Shown here: positions 8,991 through 16,836 of the stretch, piece after piece
How positions within the stretch are numbered: position 1 is the first letter of the stretch
Layout of the letters: the number at the start of each line of letters is the position of its first letter
Assembly (NCBI GenBank): GCA_024234615.1
Contig: JACKNY010000003.1
Location: forward strand, 558,001 to 622,000
Reading direction: 5' to 3'
Length of the DNA stretch: 64,000 nucleotides
Source of the DNA: Pseudomonadales bacterium
Lineage (GTDB): Bacteria > Pseudomonadota > Gammaproteobacteria > Pseudomonadales > IMCC2047
Made by a program: the position numbers and the translations under genes
The notes under the pieces: model-generated
Told to the model about the DNA's origin: nothing
The model's input: the letters and a program-made list of their open reading frames with translations, nothing else
Database searches by the model: none

Positions 8991-10322
8991 ATGCAGCAAG
9001 CAGATTTAATAAAGTCTATTAGCCAGGGCCAGATGAAGTCGTTACAGATTGGTATAATACTGATCTGTTGGTTGATTAATATGTTGGATGGTTTTGATGT
9101 CTTGGCGATTGCTTATGCTGCGCCGACTATCAGCGAGGAGTGGCAGTTAGCACCGGAAAAGCTCGGTATTGTGTTGAGCGCGGGATTAGCGGGGATGGCA
9201 TTAGGCGCGTTGTTTATCGCGCCGTTAGCGGATCGTTTTGGGCGACGTAAAATTATTCTGTGGTGTCTCGCCGTTATTGGGTTTGCCATGGTGGGTACCG
9301 CGCTGGTAAATTCCGTCGTTTTACTGGTTATAGTGAGGGTGATTACTGGGCTGGGCGTCGGCGGATTGTTGGCCAGTTTGAATACTATGGTGGCCGAATA
9401 CTCATCGGATCGACGCCGTAATTTTGCTATCAGCTTTTTGCAGAGTGGTTATCCGATAGGGGCTTTAGCGGGAGGATTGATTGCAGCTCCACTCATTCCA
9501 GCCTTTGGTTGGCAGGTGGTTTTTATTCTCGGTGGGCTCTCAACCTTGGTAATGGTGGCGGTGGTGCTGTTATTTATGCCTGAGTCACTACATTTTTTAA
9601 TGGCACAACGACCAGCTAATGCGCTACAGCAAGTTAATCGGGTATTGTCCCGGTTGGGGCACAGCATGATAACTGAGTTGCCAACTTTAACGGGAAAAGC
9701 GCCACCGCCGGCAAGTATTAGTCAAATACTTTCGCCGAGTCTTAAGACCAACACACTGCTACTTTGGTTGAGTTTCTTTATGAGCATGCTTACGCTCTAT
9801 TTCTTGCTATTGTGGACGCCACAAATAATCGTCAACGCCGGTTTGCCGAAAGACCAGGGTATTTTAGTCGGGGCATCGCTTAATGCCGGAGGTCTGTTGG
9901 GCATGTTGCTACTCGGTTATTTCTCCGAGCGGTTTGGGCTGTACCGGTTAATTATAGGCTTTTTTCTGTTGGCGGCCTTGAGCATGGTTGCTTTTGCGTT
10001 GATCGATGCGTCAGCAACAGTGTTGCTGGTACTTGCCTTTGTGCTCGGATTTTTCACCATTGGCGGTATGATCGGGCTCTATTCGGCAGCTGCAGGTTTG
10101 TATCCGACCACTCTGCGCAATACGGGCTTAGGTTGGGGTATTGGTATTGGACGTCTGGGCGCTATTCTTGGGCCTAACGTAGCGGGAGTTTTAATTGGAA
10201 TCGGCTGGGAGCAAGCGGATTATTTCTTATTGCTGGCATTGCCATTAGTGTTTGCGATGCTCTCTACCTATGCCTTGCACAGATCGCAGAAAACCAGAAC
10301 GTTGACGGAGCAAGTTGCCTAA
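8991..10322 (+). CDS. MFS transporter, aromatic acid:H+ symporter (AAHS) type
   Basis: This is a 12-helix major facilitator protein of 443 residues. The first helix carries LDGFDVLAIAYAAP, the DGFD signature of the AAHS family (PcaK/BenK-like), and the loop 2-3 motif appears as ADRFGRRK. Family members import 4-hydroxybenzoate, benzoate or similar acids with protons across the inner membrane. No aromatic degradation gene is nearby, so the substrate is an inference from family only. It follows the HAD gene on the same strand and may be co-transcribed with it. Confidence 0.87.
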   Translation: MQQADLIKSISQGQMKSLQIGIILICWLINMLDGFDVLAIAYAAPTISEEWQLAPEKLGIVLSAGLAGMALGALFIAPLADRFGRRKIILWCLAVIGFAMVGTALVNSVVLLVIVRVITGLGVGGLLASLNTMVAEYSSDRRRNFAISFLQSGYPIGALAGGLIAAPLIPAFGWQVVFILGGLSTLVMVAVVLLFMPESLHFLMAQRPANALQQVNRVLSRLGHSMITELPTLTGKAPPPASISQILSPSLKTNTLLLWLSFFMSMLTLYFLLLWTPQIIVNAGLPKDQGILVGASLNAGGLLGMLLLGYFSERFGLYRLIIGFFLLAALSMVAFALIDASATVLLVLAFVLGFFTIGGMIGLYSAAAGLYPTTLRNTGLGWGIGIGRLGAILGPNVAGVLIGIGWEQADYFLLLALPLVFAMLSTYALHRSQKTRTLTEQVA

Positions 10323-10746
10323 TTTTGGTTATCTTTTATGTGGGGTTTTGTATAAAAATATTTTTAATATTTTAAATTAATATGGATTTTAGTGGCGTAA
10401 AAAATCTCAATTTTATCGAGTATATGGAGTTTTTGTGCGTTATTTATAATTAGAGAAGAAGCCCTAAATTTCCCCAAGTTTAAGTGACAAATGCGCCTGA
10501 TTTTCGGTTAAAATAACGCCCTTTTTCCAGATTGTAGCCAAGGGGCATGGCACGCTGCACCGAAGCCTAGGAAGTGTGAAATGCTTGTCGTGTGAAAAGC
10601 ATTTAAATTTCAAATGTGTATATTTTTATTATTAATTTAACAAATTAAAGTTAAGGCTATAGGATGGTGCTCTTTTCTGTCGGGCGCGTCGCCTAATACC
10701 CTGAGTTTCCGAAAGGGTGTCCTTGATTTTCTGCCAGGAGTAAAAG
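10323..10746 (+). other. 424-bp leader region before glyA
   Basis: No coding gene is seen here. It holds a possible promoter (TGACAA near 10486 and TTAAAAT near 10508 before AACGCCC), an 8-bp hairpin (AAATGCTT at 10579-10586, AAGCATTT at 10597-10604), the element shared with gcvT at 10622-10665, and a weak 5-bp hairpin near 10698-10718. A ribosome site CAGGAG lies just before the glyA start. I see no glycine-riboswitch core. Confidence 0.6.
10622..10665 (+). promoter_or_regulatory. Glycine-locus element, copy 1 (glyA)
   Basis: This 44-bp element matches 15036-15079 upstream of gcvT at 41 of 44 positions; only bases 10647-10649 differ. It contains TTAACA (10637-10642), 17 bases, then TAGGAT (10660-10665), which may be -35/-10 boxes. 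An inverted pair TTAAC (10637-10641) and GTTAA (10650-10654) lies across the spacer. It reads as a promoter with a built-in operator. Confidence 0.65.
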
Positions 10747-12003
10747 ATGTTTAGTTCTGCCGATAAAATTTCTGATTTTGATCCCGTGTTGTTCGGCGCT
10801 ATTCAAGATGAAGAGCGAAGGCAAGAAGAGCACATCGAATTAATTGCCTCAGAAAACTACGCGAGTCCACGTGTAATGGAAGCTCAGGGAGGCGTATTAA
10901 CCAATAAATATGCCGAGGGTTATCCACAGCGACGTTATTATGGTGGCTGTGAATATGTGGATGTTGCAGAACAGTTGGCGATTGAACGTGCTAAAGAGTT
11001 GTTCGGCGCGGATTACGCGAATGTGCAGCCTCACTCTGGTTCGCAAGCCAATGCCGAAGTCTATATGGCATTGTTACAACCGCATGATACCGTTTTGGGT
11101 ATGAGCTTGGCGGACGGTGGGCACCTAACCCACGGTGCAAAAGTTAACTTTTCCGGCAAGATTTATAACTCCATTCAGTACGGCCTCAACGAGGATACGG
11201 GTGAAATTGATTACGATCAGGTTGAAGCGCTGGCGAAAGAGCATAAGCCGAAAATGATTATCGCGGGCTTTTCTGCCTACTCGCAGATTGTTGATTGGCA
11301 GCGCTTTAGAGATATAGCGGACATGGTTGGTGCTTATTTTGTGGTGGATATGGCGCATGTCGCCGGTCTGGTCGCGACCGGGCATTATCCTAACCCGGTA
11401 CTGATTGCTGATGTGGTAACCACCACCACGCATAAAACATTACGCGGCCCACGCGGGGGGTTAATTCTGGCGCGGGCTAATCCTGAGCTAGAGAAAAAAC
11501 TGAACTCATCGGTCTTTCCCGGTCAGCAAGGTGGCCCGCTGATGCACGTTATTGCGGCAAAAGCGGTTGCCTTTAAAGAAGCCTTGGAGCCGTCCTTTAA
11601 AGAGTATCAGGCGCAGGTGGTAAAAAATGCTAAGAAGATGGCCAGTGTATTTATCCAGCGTGGTTATAATATCGTTTCCGGCGGAACCGAAAACCACCTG
11701 ATGCTGGTGGACCTGATTGATAAAGGAATTACCGGAAAAGATGCGGATGCCGCATTGGGTAGTGCCAACATTACCGCGAACAAAAATGCGGTACCTAAAG
11801 ACCCACAATCACCATTCGTTACCAGCGGCCTGCGAGTCGGCACTCCGGCGATTACCACCCGTGGTTTTAAGGAAGCTGAAGTGGAACGTTTGACGGGCTG
11901 GATGTGTGATGTTTTGGATGATATTGGTAATCAGGCAACGATTGCCAGGGTGCGCGAGCAAGTCCTAGCCTTATGCCGTGATTTTCCGGTGTATAAAAAA
12001 TAG
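10747..12003 (+). CDS. glyA: Serine hydroxymethyltransferase
   Basis: This PLP enzyme interconverts serine plus tetrahydrofolate with glycine plus 5,10-methylenetetrahydrofolate. The 418-residue length is standard. The PLP lysine is K230 in TTTTHKTLRGPRGG, and the N-terminal ELIASENYASP and YAEGYPQRRYYGG substrate-binding segments are intact. It is followed by an alanine/glycine symporter gene 138 bases downstream and shares an upstream element with the gcvTHP operon. This suggests the gene is tied to glycine use, making serine from glycine with the one-carbon unit from the cleavage system. A second, housekeeping glyA elsewhere in the genome is possible. Confidence 0.96.
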   Translation: MFSSADKISDFDPVLFGAIQDEERRQEEHIELIASENYASPRVMEAQGGVLTNKYAEGYPQRRYYGGCEYVDVAEQLAIERAKELFGADYANVQPHSGSQANAEVYMALLQPHDTVLGMSLADGGHLTHGAKVNFSGKIYNSIQYGLNEDTGEIDYDQVEALAKEHKPKMIIAGFSAYSQIVDWQRFRDIADMVGAYFVVDMAHVAGLVATGHYPNPVLIADVVTTTTHKTLRGPRGGLILARANPELEKKLNSSVFPGQQGGPLMHVIAAKAVAFKEALEPSFKEYQAQVVKNAKKMASVFIQRGYNIVSGGTENHLMLVDLIDKGITGKDADAALGSANITANKNAVPKDPQSPFVTSGLRVGTPAITTRGFKEAEVERLTGWMCDVLDDIGNQATIARVREQVLALCRDFPVYKK

Positions 12004-12141
12004 GGTAGCCACTTGGCGGCAGGGAGATGCGCAACTTTGTAACGCCAAAAATGATGTTGTAAGCCGCGTTTGCCGGACAATAATGTCGGGTTAAAACGAA
12101 AGAAATAAAAACAAAAGGTCTTTATAACAGAGGAAATATCG

Positions 12142-13482
12142 ATGGATGCTTTGCAGAGCTTCGTGGATCAGGTCAACAATGTGCTTTGGGGCGTACCGTT
12201 GATTGTGCTACTGCTGGGCACGGGTGTTTATCTGACCATTGGCCTCGCGTTCATGCCTATACGTAAACTCGGCTATGGGTTTCGCATGCTCTGGCAGGGT
12301 CGGTCGAGTAAGGAAGAAGGCCAGATTTCACCCTTCAATGCGCTGATGACAGCACTTTCCTCCACTATTGGTACGGGCAATATAGCGGGTGTAGCGACGG
12401 CAATTGCGATTGGTGGGCCCGGCGCGTTGTTTTGGATGTGGTGTACGGCGCTGGTCGGTATGTCGACCAAATTTGCAGAAGCGGTGTTGGCCGTTAAATT
12501 TCGTGAGGTAGACGAAAAGGGCCAGTATGTTGGTGGCCCCATGTACTACATCAAAAACGGCTTATCACCGAAGTGGACGTTTTTAGGAACTGCCTTCGCC
12601 ATCTTTGGCGCGTTGGCAGGGTTCGGGCTGGCCAACACGGTACAGTCCAATTCCGTGGCGAATGTGCTTGAAAGCACCTTTGCTATTCCGGTCGAATTCA
12701 CTGCGGTTGTCATTACCGTTTTAGTCGCCAGTGTCATATTGGGCGGGATAGAACGCATTGCTCAGGTGGCGGGTAAGCTAGTGCCTTTGATGGCGATTTC
12801 TTATATTGCAGCCGGAATGATCGTGTTGGTGATCCATCTGTCTGAAATTCCGGCGGCGTTTGCACTAATCGTAAAAAGTGCTTTTACTGGACATGCCGCG
12901 ACGGGTGGTTTTAGTGGCGCCGTGGTTGCTTTGGCGCTGCGCCAAGGGGTGGCGCGTGGCATATTTTCCAATGAAGCGGGGCTGGGTAGTGCGCCGATTG
13001 CACACGCTGCGGCGCGAACCAATGATCCGGTTCGTCAAGGCGTTATCGCGATGCTTGGCACCTTCATTGACACTATCTGTGTCTGCACCATCACCGGTTT
13101 GGCTATAGTAGTAACGGGTGTTTGGAGTAGTGGCCTGAATGGTGCGCCGCTTACTACATCCGCCTTTAGTTTGGGGATGCCTGGTGGTGAATATGTGGTC
13201 AGTATTGGCTTGGCGCTATTTGCCTTTACTACCATGCTGGGTTGGTGTGTGTACGGTGAGCGCTGTGCAGAATATTTGTTCGGTGTGAAAGCGATACTAC
13301 CTTTTCGGATTCTTTGGATTAGCGCCATTCCGCTGGGCGCCATTGCTCAATTAGGGTTGGTGTGGGCGATTGCGGATACGCTTAATGCCTTAATGGCCAT
13401 CCCAAACCTGATTGCGCTGATGCTTTTAAGTCCTCTCGTCTTTCGACTCTCCAAGGAATATTTTGCGGATAAATCGAGTTGA
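12142..13482 (+). CDS. Alanine/glycine:cation symporter (AGCS family)
   Basis: This is an inner-membrane Na+ (or H+) coupled carrier for alanine or glycine with 446 residues and about ten to eleven hydrophobic segments. It has AGCS signatures: the N-terminal LSSTIGTGNIAGVATAIAIG stretch, GGPMYYIKNGL, and ARGIFSNEAGLGSAPIAHAAA. The family includes AlsT, DagA and the glycine-specific AgcS. Lying between glyA and gcvTHP, glycine is the most likely substrate. The next gene is convergent. Confidence 0.92.
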   Translation: MDALQSFVDQVNNVLWGVPLIVLLLGTGVYLTIGLAFMPIRKLGYGFRMLWQGRSSKEEGQISPFNALMTALSSTIGTGNIAGVATAIAIGGPGALFWMWCTALVGMSTKFAEAVLAVKFREVDEKGQYVGGPMYYIKNGLSPKWTFLGTAFAIFGALAGFGLANTVQSNSVANVLESTFAIPVEFTAVVITVLVASVILGGIERIAQVAGKLVPLMAISYIAAGMIVLVIHLSEIPAAFALIVKSAFTGHAATGGFSGAVVALALRQGVARGIFSNEAGLGSAPIAHAAARTNDPVRQGVIAMLGTFIDTICVCTITGLAIVVTGVWSSGLNGAPLTTSAFSLGMPGGEYVVSIGLALFAFTTMLGWCVYGERCAEYLFGVKAILPFRILWISAIPLGAIAQLGLVWAIADTLNALMAIPNLIALMLLSPLVFRLSKEYFADKSS

Positions 13483-13631
13483 TATGCAAAATATCTTTAA
13501 TGAAATATTGGGTCGTCAGTCTTCATTAGGCCTAGTGGCTGCGGATTATTCTTCGAGGTACAACTAAGGCGTCACTGCTATTGATAACGACCTGCCGATA
13601 GCAACAACTAGCACCCGCAAGGAATGTTTAG

Positions 13632-14144
13632 TTATGGCAGTAATGCCGCAATAATTTTGTTTAAAATTTCCGCAGGCGAAAGCTGCTCGCAACAAATACT
13701 TAGGTCGGCATATTTGCGGTATAACTGGCAGCGTTCCTCAAAGACGTCAGGAAAGCTCTGGTTGGGGTGACGTGCAATGCCGCGACTTTCATAGTTATGA
13801 ATGCGATGTGTCAGCTCGCTAAGTGGAACATCCAAAAATACCACCAGGCCCTGGGCTTTCAGGTGCGCCATGCCAGCCTCGCTGTATACCGCACTACCTC
13901 CGGTTGCAACGACTTTTCCGCGACAATCAGTGGCAAGTAGCACCTGCTCTTCAATATCCCGTAATTTGAGATAATTGGACTCATCCATTATTTGCTGAAG
14001 CGTTTTGCCTTCTCGCACCTGAATGGCGACGTCTGTATCTAGAAAATCGAGGCCAAGCTCCTTAGCGAGCAGAATGCCAATGGTGCTTTTTCCGGCACCG
14101 GGCATGCCAACCAGAATAATGCTTTGCGGAGTGTTGTTGGTCAT
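13632..14144 (-). CDS. aroK: Shikimate kinase
   Basis: This is an ATP-dependent kinase of 170 residues that phosphorylates shikimate in the aromatic amino acid pathway. The P-loop is GMPGAGKST (residues 13-21), the shikimate-binding Asp lies in FLDTD, and GGSAVYS corresponds to the conserved GGG-type loop, here GGS. The lid region contains a degenerate ESRGIARHP. It starts six bases after the LysR stop, so it is in the regulator's transcript, not near aroB as in many gammaproteobacteria. The altered GGG loop and location suggest a second copy (AroL-like) or a related small-molecule kinase. Confidence 0.8.
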   Translation of the reverse strand: MTNNTPQSIILVGMPGAGKSTIGILLAKELGLDFLDTDVAIQVREGKTLQQIMDESNYLKLRDIEEQVLLATDCRGKVVATGGSAVYSEAGMAHLKAQGLVVFLDVPLSELTHRIHNYESRGIARHPNQSFPDVFEERCQLYRKYADLSICCEQLSPAEILNKIIAALLP

Positions 14145-14150
14145 GGCGGC

Positions 14151-15002
14151 TTAACTCAAACTGGTTTTAATAAATTCCACTAGGCGGGCGATGGCGTCAT
14201 TGGACGCTTTATTTTGATAGCTGAGGCTAACACCGATTTTGCCTAATTTGGGAAATTTATTGGAAGGTTTAATAATCTGTAAATTGTTGGGCACTGTACT
14301 TTTTGCCAACACAGTGACACCAAGGCCCTCTTCAATGGCGGCCTGAATGCCGGTTAAGTCTGGTATGGTATAGACGATGCGCCAAGGTTGGTTGATCTTT
14401 TCTAACGCAGAAATGCCGCGATTACGATAGATGCAGCCTTGGGGAGCGGCAATTAGCGGTACGGTCGGCTGTAGGTGGGCCTGGTGGTCGGTGCTAGTGA
14501 CCCAAACCAGCTCTTCAACCTTGACGCGATCATTGCGTTTCGCATTGGGGTCGTCATGCAGCGCAAGCACCAGATCAAAAATCCTATCCGATTGTGCATT
14601 TAATAAATTTTTACTCAAATCGCAGGTCACTTCCAAAGTTACGCTCGGATAAGACTGTACAAAACGGCCAACAATTTTTGGTAGCAGTGCGGTGGCGAAT
14701 TCGCTGGGAATCCCAAAATGAATACGCCCGCTGACCTCAGGTTTTATAAATTGTGCCAGCACCTCATCGTTGAGAGATAGAATTTTCTTTGCGTAATCAA
14801 AAAGTTGGCGTCCTGGTTGAGTCAAATCCAACTGTTGTCCACTGCGTTTTAACAGGGGCGAGCCGAGCATGTCCTCGAGGCGTTTGATTTGCAAGCTAAT
14901 GGCCGGTTGTGATCGACCTAACAGCTCCCCAGCCTGGGTGAAGCCACGCAGCTCTGCTACAGTAACAAAGGATCTCAGTACGTCCATGGGGAGATTTTTC
15001 AT
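14151..15002 (-). CDS. LysR-family regulator beside the glycine cleavage operon
   Basis: This is a 283-residue transcription factor with an N-terminal winged helix-turn-helix (residues 5-64, including the recognition segment SQPAISLQIKRLE) and a periplasmic-binding-like effector domain. It is transcribed divergently from gcvT with 144 bases between starts. The shared 44-bp element lies inside that gap, about 34-77 bases from its own start. Position makes it the best candidate controller of gcvTHP and, through the second element copy, of glyA and the symporter. It plays the role GcvA plays in E. coli, but I cannot claim orthology. Confidence 0.82.
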   Translation of the reverse strand: MKNLPMDVLRSFVTVAELRGFTQAGELLGRSQPAISLQIKRLEDMLGSPLLKRSGQQLDLTQPGRQLFDYAKKILSLNDEVLAQFIKPEVSGRIHFGIPSEFATALLPKIVGRFVQSYPSVTLEVTCDLSKNLLNAQSDRIFDLVLALHDDPNAKRNDRVKVEELVWVTSTDHQAHLQPTVPLIAAPQGCIYRNRGISALEKINQPWRIVYTIPDLTGIQAAIEEGLGVTVLAKSTVPNNLQIIKPSNKFPKLGKIGVSLSYQNKASNDAIARLVEFIKTSLS

Positions 15003-15035
15003 AGCGATCGTCCCATTTGTAATATAAATACGAGC

Positions 15036-15079
15036 ATTTTTATTATTAATTTAACAAATTGTTGTTAAGGCTATAGGAT
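15036..15079 (+). promoter_or_regulatory. Glycine-locus element, copy 2 (gcvT)
   Basis: This is the second copy of the element at 10622-10665. Possible -35 TTAACA (15051-15056) and -10 TAGGAT (15074-15079) boxes are 17 bases apart. The core also contains the palindrome AACAAATTGTT (15053-15063) and the TTAAC/GTTAA pair. It lies between the divergent LysR gene and gcvT. Confidence 0.65.
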
Positions 15080-15100
15080 AACTCTATTTTGCGTCAAGCT

Positions 15101-15128
15101 CGGCCCTCGTAAAGGGCCGTATATTTTA
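15101..15128 (+). terminator. Leader hairpin before gcvT, attenuator-like
   Basis: CGGCCCT (15101-15107) and AGGGCCG (15113-15119) form a 7-bp GC-rich stem with a 5-base loop, followed by TATATTTTAC. It sits in the gcvT leader, downstream of the putative promoter, so it could act as an attenuator or an mRNA-stabilising stem. Confidence 0.45.
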
Positions 15129-15146
15129 CTGCGGTAGGATTAAAAC

Positions 15147-16289
15147 ATGAGTTCTGAAAGTACCAATTCCAAGGGTCAGTTAGCACAAACGCCACTGCAT
15201 GGTTTGCATTTAGAATTAGGTGGCAAAATGGTGCCATTTGCTGGTTACGAAATGCCGGTTCAGTATAAGAGCATGGGCATCATTAAAGAGCACCTGCACA
15301 CCCGCGCTCAGGCAGGACTGTTTGATGTATCGCATATGGGGCAGCTCATATTAAGTGGTGACGGTGTTGCGCAAGCCATGGAAAAACTGGTTCCTGTGGA
15401 TGTCGAGGCTTTAGGCATCGACAAACAAACTTATGCGCTTTTCACCAATGAAGAGGGCGGTATCAGGGATGATTTAATTATTACTAAGTGGGCTGAGAAT
15501 CAGCTTTTTGTGGTCGTCAATGCGGCATGCAAAGAGCAGGATATCGCTCATCTGCGTGCCAATCTCGACCCGCAAATTAACTTGCAGCCATTGTCGGATC
15601 AAGCATTGCTGGCGTTACAAGGACCGGCAGCGAAAGGGGTGATGGCGGTATTGGCGCCAGCAACGACAGAGCTAGTTTTTATGTCCGGTTGTGCGGTTGA
15701 AATGGAGGGTGTGCGAACCTATGTCACGCGTTCTGGATATACCGGCGAAGATGGCTTTGAAATTTCGCTTCCGGCGCAACATGCTGATAAAATTGCGCGG
15801 CGGATTTTGTCCTTCGAACAGGTCGAGGCAATTGGTTTGGGAGCGCGTGATTCGCTGCGTTTAGAGGCGGGTTTGTGCCTTTACGGACATGACCTGGATA
15901 CCCAGACCAGTCCAATTGAAGCTGCTTTGAGCTGGTCCATTTCCAAGTCACGCCGAACTGGTGGGGGTAAAGAAGGCGGCTTCATTGGGGCGCAGGTAAT
16001 TTTGTCTCAGATGATGAATAGCGTAACGCAAAAGCGTGTGGGGTTTAAGGTTGAGGGGCGTGTGCCCGTGCGCGAAGGTGCACAATTGGTGGATGCTGAT
16101 GGAAATCCGGTGGGCAGAGTAACCAGTGGCGGTTTTGCGCCATCGCTCAATGCGGCGGTGGCCATGGGCTATGTTTCGAACGAGCAAGCGCAGTTAGGTA
16201 CAGAACTACATGCCTTGGTGCGGGATAAGCGGATTCCGGTAAAGGTGGTGAAAATGCCATTTGTGCCGCAACACTACTTTCGTGGGTAA
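15147..16289 (+). CDS. gcvT: Glycine cleavage system T protein (aminomethyltransferase)
   Basis: This protein transfers the methylene group from the aminomethyl-lipoyl arm of GcvH to tetrahydrofolate, releasing ammonia. The 380-residue protein begins with LAQTPLHGLHLELGGKMVPFAGYEMPVQY and shows the DVSHMGQ loop, SRSGYTGEDGFEI-type motif (here TRSGYTGEDGFEI) and the folate-domain segment GLGARDSLRLEAGLCLYG. It is the first gene of a T-H-P operon. The gap to gcvH is 81 bases. No frameshift or loss is seen. Confidence 0.96.
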   Translation: MSSESTNSKGQLAQTPLHGLHLELGGKMVPFAGYEMPVQYKSMGIIKEHLHTRAQAGLFDVSHMGQLILSGDGVAQAMEKLVPVDVEALGIDKQTYALFTNEEGGIRDDLIITKWAENQLFVVVNAACKEQDIAHLRANLDPQINLQPLSDQALLALQGPAAKGVMAVLAPATTELVFMSGCAVEMEGVRTYVTRSGYTGEDGFEISLPAQHADKIARRILSFEQVEAIGLGARDSLRLEAGLCLYGHDLDTQTSPIEAALSWSISKSRRTGGGKEGGFIGAQVILSQMMNSVTQKRVGFKVEGRVPVREGAQLVDADGNPVGRVTSGGFAPSLNAAVAMGYVSNEQAQLGTELHALVRDKRIPVKVVKMPFVPQHYFRG

Positions 16290-16370
16290 CTGGTATTTCC
16301 TGGCTTGTCTGGCAGATGTTGTCTTCAACCGACAAAAATTAATTGATTTATATTTTAACGAGGAACTGAA

Positions 16371-16748
16371 ATGAGCACACTTAAGTACACTAAGTCGCAT
16401 GAATGGATATTGGTGGAAGGTGAGATGGTCACTATTGGTATTACCGACTACGCACAAGAGCAGCTCGGTGATGTGGTATTTGTCGACTTGCCGGAAGAAG
16501 GTCGTGAGTTGGTAGAGGGTGAAGAGGCGGCAGTGATCGAATCTGTTAAAGCAGCGGGAGAAATCAATTCGCCGGTTTCCGGAACAGTGGTTGCTATTAA
16601 TACGGTGCTGGCCGATGCGCCCGATACCGTCAATCAAGATCCAACGGGAGATGGTTGGTTTTTTAAGTTAAAAATAGATGCTCCTATCGATGATAGTGAA
16701 TGGCTGGATGAAGAAGGCTACAACACTTATGTGGAAGATGAGTGTTAG
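16371..16748 (+). CDS. gcvH: Glycine cleavage system H protein
   Basis: This is the lipoyl carrier of the glycine cleavage complex. It has 125 residues; the lipoylated lysine is K60 in the motif EAAVIESVKAAGEI. It shuttles the aminomethyl group from GcvP to GcvT and is reoxidised by dihydrolipoamide dehydrogenase, whose gene is not in this window. A GAGGAA ribosome site lies before the ATG. Confidence 0.96.
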   Translation: MSTLKYTKSHEWILVEGEMVTIGITDYAQEQLGDVVFVDLPEEGRELVEGEEAAVIESVKAAGEINSPVSGTVVAINTVLADAPDTVNQDPTGDGWFFKLKIDAPIDDSEWLDEEGYNTYVEDEC

Positions 16749-16836
16749 TCTTTTTTAACATTAATCAAGGAGTTCGTTACTAAGCAGGAGTGATTTCGGC
16801 TCCAGTTTCATTTTAGTCATTAGATAGGTAGTGTTG

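Noticed and set aside
10323..10746. Glycine riboswitch before glyA
   Set aside because: The conserved tandem core of glycine aptamers is not visible; a shared DNA element explains the co-regulation better.
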